From: Cellulomonas wangsupingiae
GTDB lineage: Bacteria > Actinomycetota > Actinomycetes > Actinomycetales > Cellulomonadaceae
Assembly (NCBI RefSeq): GCF_024508275.1
Contig: NZ_CP101989.1
Span: 3,596,001-3,660,000, forward strand
Direction of reading: 5' to 3'
DNA: 64,000 nucleotides
Below are positions 28,126-37,634 of the stretch, one piece after another. A program made the translations under genes and the position numbers. The notes beneath the pieces were generated by a model, which made no database searches, was not told where the DNA came from, and saw nothing but the letters and a program-made list of their open reading frames with translations. Positions within the stretch are counted from its first letter, which is position 1; each line of letters opens with the position of its first letter.

Positions 28126-29118
28126 TCAGTACCCCACCGGGGGGAGGCGCTGCGTGGGCGGTCCGTCGTCGCCGTCCTGGCGCGTGATGCGCTCGGTGGC
28201 GGGGCCGGGTGCGGTCGGCTCCGGCTCCGGCCGCGTGCCGCCCGTCACGCTGCGCCGGGGCGGCGGCGTGCTCCGGCCGACGGGCCGCGCGTCGTCGGCA
28301 CGGGCGGGGTCGACGACCTCGGCCTCCGCGACGGTCTCGGGTGCCGGACGGGTACGCCGGGGCGCCGCCGGGGCACCGACGGGCCGCGCGGGCTCGGTGG
28401 TCGTCGAGGGCTCCGGCGCGCTCCCGCCGGCCGCGGTGCCCGGGGGACGCTCCCCGGCGCCCCACTCCGGCCACTCGGCCAGCGGGTCCTCCTCCTGGAC
28501 GACCGGGGCGGACGGGCTTCCGACCGGCGCGGTCCGGCGCGGCGCTGCCGCCGGACGGTCCGGGGCGACGTCGGGCGCGTCACCCGTCCCGCGCGCCTCG
28601 CTGTCGTCCTCCGGGACGTCCGGCGCGGCCGGCGCCGGCAGGAGCTTGGCGGCTCCCCACAGACCCAGCCCGAGCACCACGGTGTACGTCCCGCCGAGCA
28701 CCAGCAGCACCGCGACGCCGACGCGCTCGGGGGCGTCCAGCGTCAGCGCGAGCGCGACACCCAGGGCGACGACGAGCACGCCCCACACCCAGGCGAGGAC
28801 CGCGAGCCGGTGCTCGAGGCCCGGGTGCCCGCGGCGCAGGGCGACGACCGTGCCGAGCGCGCCGAACGCGGTCGTCACGAGCGCCGCCCCGGCGACGACG
28901 AGCCACGTCGCCTGCCCCTGCACGGCCAGGACGACGAGCGCGACCAGGACCATCGCGACGGCGGGCAGCGTGAGCAGCGCGAGCACGGCCGCGGCGAGCG
29001 GCGCCCGCCACCCGTCGCCCTCCCAGCGGTCCGCGAGCCGTGCGGACGTGACGCTCGGGGCAGCGGGTCCTCCGTGCGGAGGGAGGTCCTGCGGGGTCTG
29101 CGGCTGGTCCTCGGTCAT
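28126..29118 (-). CDS. Membrane protein with long disordered C-terminal tail
   Basis: A 330-residue protein of unknown function. Four transmembrane helices lie in residues 38-155, after a Pro/Gln-rich start; the remaining 170 residues are rich in Pro, Ala, Arg, Glu and Thr, with no recognisable domain. ATG 29118 is preceded by TAGCGT seven bases ahead, so the message is probably leaderless. No close neighbour shares its direction. Confidence 0.72.
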   Translation of the reverse strand: MTEDQPQTPQDLPPHGGPAAPSVTSARLADRWEGDGWRAPLAAAVLALLTLPAVAMVLVALVVLAVQGQATWLVVAGAALVTTAFGALGTVVALRRGHPGLEHRLAVLAWVWGVLVVALGVALALTLDAPERVGVAVLLVLGGTYTVVLGLGLWGAAKLLPAPAAPDVPEDDSEARGTGDAPDVAPDRPAAAPRRTAPVGSPSAPVVQEEDPLAEWPEWGAGERPPGTAAGGSAPEPSTTTEPARPVGAPAAPRRTRPAPETVAEAEVVDPARADDARPVGRSTPPPRRSVTGGTRPEPEPTAPGPATERITRQDGDDGPPTQRLPPVGY

Positions 29119-29256
29119 GGGGTCCACGCTAACGAGCGACGGGCGATCCGGACATTCGTCCGGCTGCCCCCGGACGGACCTGCACCGTCCCCTCACACGC
29201 CGGCGCCCGCCGCGGGCACCGCGCACCGCGCCCACCGGGTGCCGAGCGGGTCCATC

Positions 29257-30540
29257 ATGGAGGTCATGCCGGTCCCGCACCCTGCCGCTCCCCTGCCGAT
29301 CCGCACCGCCCGCGGCTCCGTCGCGATCGTCGGCGGTCACGTCCTGCCGATGGCGTCCCCGCCGCTCGACGGCGCGACCGTCCTGGTCGAGGACGGTGTC
29401 GTCACCGCGGTGGGCACCGACGTCACCGTGCCCGACGGTGTGCGGGTCGTCGACGCGCGCGGCCGGTGGGTGCTGCCGGGCTTCGTGGAGTCGCACGCGC
29501 ACATGGGCGTCGCGGAGGAGGCCGAGGGCTGGGCCGGTGAGGACACCAACGAGCGCACCGACCCCGACGGGTCCGCGCTGCGTGCGATCGACGGCATCAA
29601 CATCGAGGACGAGGGGTTCCGGGACGCTCTCGTCGGGGGTGTGACGTCGGCCGTCGTCAAGCCCGGGTCCGCGAACCCGATCGGCGGGCGCACCGTCGCC
29701 GTCAAGACGTGGGGCGGGCGGACCGTCGACGAGCAGGTCATCCGCCACGACGTCTCGGTGAAGTCGGCGCTGGGCGAGAACCCCAAGCGCGTGTACGGCG
29801 AGCAGAAGAAGCTGCCGTCGACCCGGCTGGGCGTCGCGGCCGTCATCCGCCGCGCGTTCGTCGACGCGCAGTCCTACGTGGCGCGTCGCGACGCCGCCGC
29901 GGCGAAGGGCGAGCCGTTCGACCGGGACCTCGGCAAGGAGACGCTCGCGGCCGTGCTCGCGGGCGAGCTCGCGTGGGACCAGCACACGCACCGCGCGGAC
30001 GACATCGCCACCGCCCTGCGCCTGGCCGACGAGTTCGGGTACCGGCTCGTCGTCAACCACGGCACGGACGCCGCCGCGATCGCGGACGTGCTGGCCGAGC
30101 GGGACGTGCCCGTGATCTTCGGGCCGCTGTTCACCTCGCGGTCCAAGGTCGAGCTGCGGGACCGGGCGATCGCCAACCTGGGCGTGCTGGCGCGGGCCGG
30201 CGTGCGCGTCGCGATCACGACGGACCACCCCGTGGTGCCCGTCAACTTCCTGGTCCACCAGGCCTCGCTGGCCGTCAAGGAAGGGCTCGACCGGGACACG
30301 GCCCTGCGCGCGCTGACCGTGAACCCCGCGTCGTTCCTCGGGCTCGACGACCGCGTGGGCGCGCTGGCGCCCGGGCTCGACGGCGACGTCGTCGTGTGGT
30401 CCGGCGACCCCCTGGACGTCAACGCGCGCGCCGAGCAGGTCTTCGTCACCGGCACCGAGGTCTACACGTGGGACGCCACGGCCCGCGGCGGCCTGGGCGA
30501 GGGCCGCGTCCGCGAGCGAGCCACCCGCTTCCTCCCCTGA
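29257..30540 (+). CDS. Amidohydrolase family protein
   Basis: A 427-residue metal-dependent hydrolase of the imidazolonepropionase/prolidase-like group. The beta-sandwich strands (VAIVGGHVLPMASPPLDGATV) lead to the metal ligands in ESHAHMG (HxH, about residues 81-83), later histidines in DQHTHRADD and VVNHG, and the final metal Asp in ITTDHP. The end LTVNPASFLGLDDRVGALAPGLDGD is typical of the family. Start could be ATG 29257 or 29266. Substrate not predictable; genes of this type often act on cyclic amides or peptides. Confidence 0.88.
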   Translation: MEVMPVPHPAAPLPIRTARGSVAIVGGHVLPMASPPLDGATVLVEDGVVTAVGTDVTVPDGVRVVDARGRWVLPGFVESHAHMGVAEEAEGWAGEDTNERTDPDGSALRAIDGINIEDEGFRDALVGGVTSAVVKPGSANPIGGRTVAVKTWGGRTVDEQVIRHDVSVKSALGENPKRVYGEQKKLPSTRLGVAAVIRRAFVDAQSYVARRDAAAAKGEPFDRDLGKETLAAVLAGELAWDQHTHRADDIATALRLADEFGYRLVVNHGTDAAAIADVLAERDVPVIFGPLFTSRSKVELRDRAIANLGVLARAGVRVAITTDHPVVPVNFLVHQASLAVKEGLDRDTALRALTVNPASFLGLDDRVGALAPGLDGDVVVWSGDPLDVNARAEQVFVTGTEVYTWDATARGGLGEGRVRERATRFLP

Positions 30541-30653
30541 CCCACCCCTCCCTCCCAGCCTCCCCCTCCCCCGTGAGAGAGCAACCCAGTCACGCGGCCG
30601 GCGCCCCCGACGCCCGGCCACCTTCGTCGCCCGCTGCGTGAGACGTGCCCGCG

Positions 30654-30711
30654 GCGAGACCGGGCTCAGGTCGCTCATGACGCCCCTGAGCACGACTCAG
30701 CCCGGTCTCGC
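30654..30711. terminator. Nested hairpin between convergent genes
   Basis: GCGAGACCGGGCT (30654-30666) pairs exactly with 30699-30711; inside it GCTCAGG (30664-30670) can pair with CCTGAGC (30685-30691). The element lies in the 241-base gap between the convergent amidohydrolase and AAA ATPase genes and probably ends both. The rest of the gap shows only a motif shared with 14719-14736. Confidence 0.6.
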
Positions 30712-30781
30712 GTTCGTCCCGTCTCGCCCTCCGGACGGGAGCCGGTCGTCGTCGGCGCCGCGAGGGGAAGGCAAGGACGTG

Positions 30782-31519
30782 TCAGTCCAGGACGTGGCGG
30801 AGGTAGCGCTGCGGGTCGTCGAGGAACCCGCGCCACGCGATGACGAGGTCGAGGTCCTCCCACGCGCACTCGCGCAGGCCCCACTCACCGACCTCGTAGA
30901 TCGTCGCGCCCGGCAGAGCCGCCAGGAGCGGCGAGTGCGTCGACAGGATCACCTGCGAGTCGTGCCGGACGAGGTCGTGCAGGTGCTGCAGCAGCGCGAG
31001 GCAGCCCGTGAACGACAGCGCCGACTCCGGCTCGTCGAGCACGTACAGGCCCGGGTACATCATCCGCGAGCCGATGAGCTCGAGGAACGACTCGCCGTGG
31101 GACATCTCGTGGAACACCGGGTCGGCGCCGGGGTGCTCGTCGAGGTAGGTGTAGAAGCCGTGCATCGTCTCGGCCCGCAGGAAGAAGCCCCGCCGGGGTG
31201 CCCCCGCGCCGCGGACGAGCCGGATGTCGTGCGCGAACCCGGACTCGGTGGGGCGCGTGCGGTGCATCGACCCGGTCGACCCACCCTCCGGCGCCATGCC
31301 GAAGGTGGTGGCGATCCCCTCGACGAGCGTCGACTTGCCGGCCCCGTTGTCCCCGACCAGCACCGTCGCCGCGCCGAGGTCCCAGCCGTGCTCGAGCACC
31401 TGACGCACGGCGGGGACCGTCCGGTGCCAGTCGCCTCCGCGCTCGCCGTCGAGCTTGGGGTCCCCCGCCACGACGGACCGCACGGGCAGCATGCTCCACG
31501 AGCCCGGACGCGCCACCAT
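30782..31519 (-). CDS. AAA family ATPase (AAA_21/RecF-like)
   Basis: A 245-residue predicted ATPase with P-loop GDNGAGKST (about 56-64), Walker B LYVLDEPESAL and the switch STHSPLLAA. The spacing between P-loop and Walker B is short with no coiled coil, unlike SMC or RecN. Proteins of this AAA_21 group occur alone or in defence and overcoming-lysogeny type systems; no partner gene is present here. Its cellular role is unknown. Confidence 0.88.
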   Translation of the reverse strand: MVARPGSWSMLPVRSVVAGDPKLDGERGGDWHRTVPAVRQVLEHGWDLGAATVLVGDNGAGKSTLVEGIATTFGMAPEGGSTGSMHRTRPTESGFAHDIRLVRGAGAPRRGFFLRAETMHGFYTYLDEHPGADPVFHEMSHGESFLELIGSRMMYPGLYVLDEPESALSFTGCLALLQHLHDLVRHDSQVILSTHSPLLAALPGATIYEVGEWGLRECAWEDLDLVIAWRGFLDDPQRYLRHVLD

Positions 31520-31670
31520 GCGCCCAGCCCATCACGTCGCACCGAGAACGCCCATCGACCGGGAGGACGACACGGTCCCCGGCGCGAGGGGCGCTCCGCG
31601 TCCAGGACGCGCTCGTTCCTCCGCTAGACTCCTACCCGCAGTGCGCCCGCCCGGCGGGCGGACGGCACCA

Positions 31671-31755
31671 GGAGGATTCGCCTAGTGGCCTATGGCGCAC
31701 GCTTGGAAAGCGTGTTGGGTGCAAGCCCTCGGGGGTTCGAATCCCCCATCCTCCG
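31671..31755 (+). tRNA. tRNA-Ser (anticodon GGA)
   Basis: GGAGGAT (31671-31677) pairs with ATCCTCC (31748-31754), the anticodon arm CACGC-TTGGAAA-GCGTG shows GGA for UCC codons, a long variable arm follows as in serine tRNAs, and the T arm carries GGGGGTTCGAATCCCCC. The CCA end is not encoded. TAGACT at 31625-31630 is a possible -10 box. Confidence 0.97.
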
Positions 31756-31879
31756 CAGCACCGAAGGGCCCGTGACCGCGGCGACGTGGTGACGGGCCCT
31801 TCGTCGTCGCGCCAACGGCGCCCCCGATGACTCCCGCCGTCCCCGTCGGTCTACCCCGCACCGACAGACGGGAGCCACC

Positions 31880-32167
31880 ATGTCCTTCCAGGCCTACCTC
31901 GACGCCGTCGAGGAGAAGACCGGGCTCACCCCCCGGCAGCTGCTCGACCATGCGCACGAGCGCGGGTTCGACGCGTCCACCAAGGCCGGGCCGATCCTCG
32001 CCTGGCTCGCCGAGGACCACGGCCTCGGCCGCGGGCACGGGATGGCGATGGTCCACGTCATCACCAAGGGACCGCAGATCGGGGACACGCACGTGGGCAG
32101 TACGGGCACCCACCGCGACGCGTCGGACACGCTGTGGCTGGACGGCAGGGCCACGCGCCCGCAGTGA
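31880..32167 (+). CDS. DUF4287 domain-containing protein
   Basis: A 95-residue soluble protein beginning MSFQAYLDAVEEKTGLTP and containing GRGHGMAMVHVI, the signature of the small DUF4287 family found mainly in Actinobacteria, sometimes fused to DUF5655. Function unknown. Start ATG with GGGAG about 8 bases ahead. It follows the tRNA gene by 124 bases in the same direction. Confidence 0.88.
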   Translation: MSFQAYLDAVEEKTGLTPRQLLDHAHERGFDASTKAGPILAWLAEDHGLGRGHGMAMVHVITKGPQIGDTHVGSTGTHRDASDTLWLDGRATRPQ

Positions 32168-32219
32168 CGGCGGCGCAATCCCCTCGCCGGCGACCCCCGC
32201 CGCTCCCTACGGTGCACCG

Positions 32220-32705
32220 GTGGACGAGACGCGCACCCCCGACGACGCCGAGCTGGCGCGACGTCGGCGTGCCCTGAAGGACCGTGTCACCGCGCAGCCG
32301 CAGCGGCTGGACCTGCGCGCGGAGCTCGCCGCCGTCTACCGGGCGGAGGGCAACGCCGCGCAGGCCGGACGCTGGGGCCACCTGTCCCCCGACGTGCGCC
32401 CGGACGAGACGGCGGCGTTCGTCCGCGCGTTCGGCGACGACCCCGTGGAGATCATGCGCGTGCTGCGCTGGCAGGGCTCGGAGCAGGACGCGTCGACGCC
32501 GCTCGCCCGCGAGCGCCTGCGGGCCGTCCGGAAGCGTGCCGAGGCGTCGCTGGGGCGCACCACGACCTGGGAGGACCCCGGCGGCACCCCGCCGGGGCGG
32601 TGGGAGGGCGTGCTCGTGCTGCTCGGCGTGCTGGCGTTCCTCACGGTCGTCGTCGTGGGCGTCGGCACGATCGGCGCGTGGCTGTGGCGCCTGCTGGGCA
32701 TCTGA
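32220..32705 (+). CDS. DUF6584-like protein with C-terminal transmembrane helix
   Basis: A 161-residue protein: helical TPR-like N-terminal part (ARRRRALKDRVTAQPQRLDL, ELAAVYRAEGNAAQAGRWGH) and one hydrophobic segment near the end (about 133-158). GTG at 32220 has TACGGT six bases ahead, so it is probably leaderless. The family has no known function; a tail-anchored topology is likely. Confidence 0.78.
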   Translation: MDETRTPDDAELARRRRALKDRVTAQPQRLDLRAELAAVYRAEGNAAQAGRWGHLSPDVRPDETAAFVRAFGDDPVEIMRVLRWQGSEQDASTPLARERLRAVRKRAEASLGRTTTWEDPGGTPPGRWEGVLVLLGVLAFLTVVVVGVGTIGAWLWRLLGI

Positions 32706-32766
32706 CGGCGCCCGGACGGCTGCGCCCGCCGAGCACACCGCGGCCGTGCGTCGTACGGTCGACCGC

Positions 32767-33294
32767 GTGACGGGATCAGGTGCACGGCAGATGCTGACGG
32801 ACGGTTTCGGACGGCTGGGCCCGGCGGTCCGGGCCACGCTCGAGGGCACGGACGCGGCGGCGCTCACGTGGCGCCCCGCGCCCGGCGCCAACACGCTCGC
32901 GTGGCTGGTGTGGCACATCGCGCGCGTCCAGGACGCGCAGGTGGCGCCGCTCGCGGGCGTCGAGCAGGCGTGGACCGCGGACGGCTGGGCCGACCGGTTC
33001 GGCCTGCCGTTCGACCGTGACGCGACCGGGTACGGGCAGTCCGCGGACGAGGTGGCGCAGGTCACCGCACCGGCCGACCTGCTCCTGGCGTACCTCGACG
33101 CGGCGACGGCGCAGACCCTCGCGTACCTGGAGCGCGTCGACGACGACGACCTCGGGGTCGTCGTCGACGAGTCGTGGGACCCGCCGGTGACGCTGGGGGT
33201 GCGGCTGGTGAGCATCCTCGACGACTGCGCGCAGCACGTCGGCCAGGCCGCGTACCTGCGCGGGCTGCTGCCCGGGGACGTCGCGCCGGCCTGA
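32767..33294 (+). CDS. DinB-superfamily protein (DUF664 type)
   Basis: A 175-residue four-helix-bundle protein of the DinB/YfiT group, which in Actinobacteria includes mycothiol-dependent enzymes. Candidate metal-binding histidines are in LVWHIARVQDAQ and DCAQHVGQAAYLRGLL, the two conserved blocks of the subfamily. GTG start at 32767 follows TACGGT by seven bases. The actual reaction is unknown. Confidence 0.85.
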   Translation: MTGSGARQMLTDGFGRLGPAVRATLEGTDAAALTWRPAPGANTLAWLVWHIARVQDAQVAPLAGVEQAWTADGWADRFGLPFDRDATGYGQSADEVAQVTAPADLLLAYLDAATAQTLAYLERVDDDDLGVVVDESWDPPVTLGVRLVSILDDCAQHVGQAAYLRGLLPGDVAPA

Positions 33295-33343
33295 CGCCCC
33301 AGCGACGCGGCCGCGTGTCGGCGGTCCCCGGTAGCGTCGTGGC

Positions 33344-33640
33344 GTGCCGGAGTTCGAGGTCGACGCCCCGTTGTGGCAGGTGGAGAACGGGTCCTGGGTG
33401 TTCGCGTCCCTGCCGTTCGACGTCGCCGACGAGATCGACGAGCTCACGCGGGGTCGCCAGGGCGGGTTCGGCTCGGTGCGCGTCGAGGCCACGCTCGGCC
33501 CCACGACGTGGCGCACGTCGCTGTTCCCGGACAAGGGCCGAGAGACGTTCGTGCTGCCGGTCAAGAAGGCGGTGCGGACGGCCGCCGACGTCGCGCCCGG
33601 GGACGTGGCCCGCGTGCGGCTGCGGCTCGTCGACCTGTGA
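33344..33640 (+). CDS. DUF1905 domain-containing protein
   Basis: A 98-residue beta-rich protein. GSWVFASLPFDVADEI, GFGSVRVEATLG, TTWRTSLFPDKGRETFVLPVKK (read in parts) and the closing GDVARVRLRLVDL match the DUF1905 family of small uncharacterised proteins. GTG start follows TAGCGT by six bases, a leaderless arrangement. Confidence 0.88.
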   Translation: MPEFEVDAPLWQVENGSWVFASLPFDVADEIDELTRGRQGGFGSVRVEATLGPTTWRTSLFPDKGRETFVLPVKKAVRTAADVAPGDVARVRLRLVDL

Positions 33641-33664
33641 CCCGTCGACCTGTGACGGTCGACC

Positions 33665-33889
33665 TCAGGACGTGATGCGGCCCTTCGCGAAGTACGTGAG
33701 GGGGCCGACCCAGTTGACGAGCAGCGCGAGCGCCCACGCGGACTTGGGGCCGTTCACCTGCTCGGCCGGCCGCTTCACCAGGTCGCGGTAGGCGGCGGCG
33801 GTCAGCGCGACCTGAGCGGTCCCCAGGACGACGACCATCGCGCGCCGGCGCCCGCTCATCTCGCGCCACTTCGTCAGGTTCTTCGGCAC
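33665..33889 (-). CDS. Small membrane protein, PLDc_N type
   Basis: A 74-residue protein with one helix near 18-35 and a second near 52-66 ending in VNWVGPLTYFAKGR, the pattern of phospholipase-D N-terminal-like (PLDc_N) small membrane proteins. GTG at 33889 is preferred because GGAGGT lies 5-10 bases ahead; the longer frame to 34264 is antisense to the next gene. Function unknown. Confidence 0.75.
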   Translation of the reverse strand: MPKNLTKWREMSGRRRAMVVVLGTAQVALTAAAYRDLVKRPAEQVNGPKSAWALALLVNWVGPLTYFAKGRITS

Positions 33890-34018
33890 GTGGGACCTCC
33901 GGGGACGGGCGCACGGGGCGCGGGACGGTGGCCCCATCGTGCACCCCCGCGGCGCCGTCCGCAGGGCCGGACGTCCCGCTCCCCCGCGCGAGCGCCCCGG
34001 CGCCCGTAACCTGACCGC

Positions 34019-34504
34019 ATGGAGCTCACCCTGGGGCTGGACGAAGCCCTGACGCTGGCCCGCGCGGCCGACGCGATCCCCACCGCCGTGACCGACGTCC
34101 GCGGCGAGCCGCGCCTGGTGCGCGCCCAGGTCAAGGTGCACGAGCTGCCGGGCGTGCCGGGCGCGGTGCGCATGGCCACGAAGCTCGCCGGGCCCGTCGA
34201 CGTGCGCGTCGAGGACCGCGGCACGACCGGCCGCGCCTGGCGCGTGGCGGTCGTGGCCTCGCACCCCGTGCTGCGCATGGACCTCAGCGGGTTCGTGACC
34301 GAGGCGGTGCGGGGTCAGCTCACCCAGCTGCCCCCGGGTGTCGCGACGGCGTCCACGCAGGACGGGGCGACGATCGTCGAGGTGGACCTCGACCGGCTGG
34401 GCCCCCTGGTCGGCGAGACGTTCCCTGGCGCCCGCGGGCTGCTCGTCCGCGTCGAGGACGTGGAGCTCGGCGACCGCCTGCGCCTCACCGCCACGATCGG
34501 CTGA
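34019..34504 (+). CDS. Hypothetical protein
   Basis: A 161-residue soluble protein I do not recognise. It is rich in Val, Leu, Asp and Arg, with predicted alternating strands and helices and no signal peptide or membrane segment. Codon use is typical and TAACCT lies six bases before the ATG, an ideal leaderless start, so it is a real gene. It ends 12 bases before the convergent peptidase gene. Confidence 0.75.
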   Translation: MELTLGLDEALTLARAADAIPTAVTDVRGEPRLVRAQVKVHELPGVPGAVRMATKLAGPVDVRVEDRGTTGRAWRVAVVASHPVLRMDLSGFVTEAVRGQLTQLPPGVATASTQDGATIVEVDLDRLGPLVGETFPGARGLLVRVEDVELGDRLRLTATIG

Positions 34505-34516
34505 CGGGCCCGCGGG

Positions 34517-35566
34517 TCAGGCGGTCCAGGCGGGCAGGTCGTGGACCGGCGTCCTCGTGCGGGTCGCCGAGCGAAGGGCGTCGGCGACGGCCCGCTCGAC
34601 GACGGTCGCGGCGGCCGCCTGCAGCGCGACGAGCGCGGCGACGCGCTCGGGGCGGGCCACCGGTAGCGCGACCGACTGCGTGGCCAGCGCGAACACCGTG
34701 TCGCCGTCCGCCAGCGTGTGGACGGGGTCGAGCGCGCGGGCCAGGCCGTCGTGCGCGGCGGTCGCCGTCCGCGAGGTCTCGGCGGGGTCCAGCCCCCCGT
34801 CCGTGGCGACGACCACGAGCGTCGTGTTCAGCGGCGACCCCCCGGCGGCCGCACCGGGGACGACCTGCACACCCGATGCGTCCAGCGGCCCGCCCGGGGC
34901 GGACGCCGGCGGGCCCAGCCCGGTCGGGGCACCCGCGGCGTTGACGACGACGAGCGCCCCGACGACCGTGCCGGCGGCCGGGCCGTCGGTCAGCCGGAGC
35001 GACGCCGTCCCCACCCCGCCCTTGTACGTGGCGCCCGCGACCGCCGCGCCCGTGCCGGCCCCGACGCACCCGCGCGCCACGGCGGCGCCGTCCCCCGACG
35101 CGTGGGCGGCCGCGGCCGCCGCGTGGCCCATGTCCTGCGTGGGGTGCGTCGTGAAGTCGCCGCCACGGCCGAGGTCGAAGACGGCCGCGGCCGGCACGAT
35201 CGGCACGACCTGTCCGGGGACGGGTGACACCGGGTACCCGCGTCCCTGCTCCGCGCACCAGCGCTGCGCGCCGTGCGCGCTGACCAGCCCGAAGGCGCTG
35301 CCACCGGTGAGCACCACGGCGTCGACGGTCGGCACGAGGGTGCGGGGGTCCAGCGCGTCGGTCTCGTGGGTCCCCGGCCCACCGCCGCGCACGTCCACGC
35401 CGCCGACGGTGCCGGGCGGCGGCAGCACCACGGTCACGCCGGTGAGCCAGCCGTCGCCGACGCGCTGCACCTGGCCGACGCGGACGCCGGGCACGTCGGT
35501 GATCGCACCCGCCTGCGGGTGCGGCTGGTCGTCGTCCGGGCCGGGCGGGGGCGTCGTCGCGCGCAT
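34517..35566 (-). CDS. P1 family peptidase (DmpA/NylC-like, family S58)
   Basis: N-terminal-nucleophile hydrolases of this family cleave themselves and then act as aminopeptidases or amide hydrolases. The 349-residue protein starts with GAITDVPGVRVG, has VLTGGSAFGL (about 85-94) and GCVGAGTGA, and PLNTTLVVVATD at about 245-256, where cleavage before Thr248 would expose the nucleophile as in NylC. It lies 22 bases after the M48 protease stop, suggesting cotranscription. Substrate unknown. Confidence 0.9.
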   Translation of the reverse strand: MRATTPPPGPDDDQPHPQAGAITDVPGVRVGQVQRVGDGWLTGVTVVLPPPGTVGGVDVRGGGPGTHETDALDPRTLVPTVDAVVLTGGSAFGLVSAHGAQRWCAEQGRGYPVSPVPGQVVPIVPAAAVFDLGRGGDFTTHPTQDMGHAAAAAAHASGDGAAVARGCVGAGTGAAVAGATYKGGVGTASLRLTDGPAAGTVVGALVVVNAAGAPTGLGPPASAPGGPLDASGVQVVPGAAAGGSPLNTTLVVVATDGGLDPAETSRTATAAHDGLARALDPVHTLADGDTVFALATQSVALPVARPERVAALVALQAAAATVVERAVADALRSATRTRTPVHDLPAWTA

Positions 35567-35588
35567 CCGCCCAGCCTGTCACCGGCCG

Positions 35589-37478
35589 TCAGCCCTCGCC
35601 CGCTCCCACGTGGTGCACGGGGGTGAGCGAGTGCAGGTGACCGACGAGCACGCTCTGCGACTCCTTCGTCAGGTACTCCCCCGACCACTTCTCCTTGAGC
35701 TCGACCCGGGTGCCGTCGTGCAGCTCGATCGTCGCCTGGACGGGTGAGACCCGGCGCACGGTGGCCGCCCGCACGTCCTCGTACGCGACGTAGCGGTGGG
35801 TGCGGGCCAGGACGTGGACGGGCGCCGACTGCAGGATGCCGATGATCCGGCCCTTGCCGCCGTCGGTCTGCTTGGGGCACGGCACGAGCACCAGGCCACG
35901 GTCGAGCACCACGACGTCGTGCTGGGCGCCGTCGACGTTGACGTTCGCCAGGCCGGCGACGACGGACGCGCCGTGCGCGGTCGCGCGCTCGTGCACCTGG
36001 CCGACGGCGCCCGGGTCGACCCCGAGGCCGGCGAGCCACGCCCGGACCTGGTCGACGCCGCCGCGGTGCGCCGCGAGCGCCGCCCACGGTTCGACGTCCA
36101 GCTCGTCGCCCTCGCGCCCCCGCAGGGTCGCCGGACCCGCCCACTCGAGGCGCCAGCGCGCGGCACCCCCGTTCACCAGCGCCGCCGTGAGCACGGGGTG
36201 CAGCGCCTCCGCCAGCGGGTGGGCCGTGACCTCCCCCGGCGCGCCGGTCGGCGGCTCCAGGTCGAGGCCCAGCTCCAGCGCGAGGTCGTCGCTGCGTCCC
36301 TGCGCCACGAGGTCGAGCACGGTCCCCAGCGTCGCGCGCGGGACGCCGGCCAGACGCGCGGCGGTGCGGTGGACCGCGTCGGCACGGCGTTGCTGCTCGG
36401 CGGCGATCGCGGGCGGGACCAGCTCGTCCCACGGCAGGCGGCGCCGGTCCTCCACCGCCAGCACCTCGTCCGCGAGGTGGGCGGCCAGGACGGCGATCTG
36501 CGGGACGAGGACGTACGCGGGTCGGTCGTCGGGCGTGTGCGGCACGTCGGCCAGCCGGTCCATCGCGACGACGCGCTCGGCGGTCGGCGGGTGGCTGTCC
36601 CAGCGCCCGGCCTCCGCCGACAGCGGGGCCTGCCGGACCGCACGGAGCTCGTCGCCCCGGGCGGCCAGGAGCTGGGGGAAGCCGCCGAAGAACGCCTCGG
36701 AGGTCGGGGCCAGGCCCACGTCCCAGCCCGTGCTCACGTAGGCGCCGAGGTAGAAGTTCCACGCCGCGTCGACGACCTCGACCTCGCGCAGGGTGGACTG
36801 CGCGGTCGCGCGGCCCACCGCGGCGACCGACAGGGCGTCGGCGGCGAGCTCCTGGCGACGGCTCGTCGCGGCCGAGACCAGGAGGTAGAGCTTGCCGTAC
36901 TGGCGCAGCAGCCAGCCCGGCAGGGAGCCCGAGAGCTGGCCGAGCGTCGCCCCGATCACCTGACGGCCCCGGTGCACGACGACCGACAGGCGCGTGTCGT
37001 CGTGCGAGTAGTGGCCCAGCTCGTGGGCCAGGACGGACCGCAGCTGCGCGACCGTCAGGCCCTGCAGCAGCGGGACCCCGAGCACCATCCGGCGCGTGCC
37101 GCCCACGAGCCCCAGCAGGCGCGCGTCCTCCTGGACGCCGGCGTTGACGTCGGGCGCGAGCCTGATCTCGTCGGGGGCGCGGGTGCCGGCCAGCGCCGCG
37201 GCCTCGTCGACCATCGCCCACAGCTCCGGGGCGTCGGCCCGCAGCAGCAGCGGCCCGGACGGCGGTGCGGGACGCGCCCGTGCGACCTTCCACATCGCGA
37301 CGACGACGCCGACCATCGCCGCGATCGTGAGGAACCCGAGCTTGCCCGCGACGACGTTCACCCCGGAGGTGAACGCCACCACGGTGAGGCCGCCGAGCCC
37401 GGCGATGACGACGAGCGCGGCGACGTAGAAGCCGGCCAGCGTGAGGACCGCGACGACGGCGCGCAGCCTGGTGGACAT
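35589..37478 (-). CDS. M48 family membrane metallopeptidase
   Basis: A 629-residue HtpX/Ste24-type zinc protease. Two N-terminal helices (10-35, 45-65) precede the zinc motif HELGH (152-156); the third ligand is the Glu in RRQELAADALSV. Residues 300-629 form a long extra region of unknown function ending in a beta-rich domain (VRRVSPVQATIELHDGTRVELK read in parts). ATG at 37478 has GGAGGAA ahead. Such proteases take part in membrane-protein quality control. Confidence 0.9.
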   Translation of the reverse strand: MSTRLRAVVAVLTLAGFYVAALVVIAGLGGLTVVAFTSGVNVVAGKLGFLTIAAMVGVVVAMWKVARARPAPPSGPLLLRADAPELWAMVDEAAALAGTRAPDEIRLAPDVNAGVQEDARLLGLVGGTRRMVLGVPLLQGLTVAQLRSVLAHELGHYSHDDTRLSVVVHRGRQVIGATLGQLSGSLPGWLLRQYGKLYLLVSAATSRRQELAADALSVAAVGRATAQSTLREVEVVDAAWNFYLGAYVSTGWDVGLAPTSEAFFGGFPQLLAARGDELRAVRQAPLSAEAGRWDSHPPTAERVVAMDRLADVPHTPDDRPAYVLVPQIAVLAAHLADEVLAVEDRRRLPWDELVPPAIAAEQQRRADAVHRTAARLAGVPRATLGTVLDLVAQGRSDDLALELGLDLEPPTGAPGEVTAHPLAEALHPVLTAALVNGGAARWRLEWAGPATLRGREGDELDVEPWAALAAHRGGVDQVRAWLAGLGVDPGAVGQVHERATAHGASVVAGLANVNVDGAQHDVVVLDRGLVLVPCPKQTDGGKGRIIGILQSAPVHVLARTHRYVAYEDVRAATVRRVSPVQATIELHDGTRVELKEKWSGEYLTKESQSVLVGHLHSLTPVHHVGAGEG

Positions 37479-37634
37479 GGGTTCCTCCGGCAGTCCCTGG
37501 GACACGGCTGCGTCCCGTCGGCGGGAGCGTAGCGGCCGGGCCGTCCGCGCGAGGGTGCTTTCGCCCCTGTCTGTGCACGACGTCCGGGACGTTCGGCTCA
37601 CCGGCTCCGGCGGGCCGCGTGGTCGGCTGGCCGG

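Noticed and set aside
30782..31519. Defence system around the AAA ATPase
   Set aside because: No nuclease, methylase or other effector lies beside it; the flanking genes are an amidohydrolase and a tRNA.
31671..31755. tRNA-Ser as an attachment site of an integrated element
   Set aside because: No integrase and no repeat of the tRNA 3' end is visible on either side within the window.
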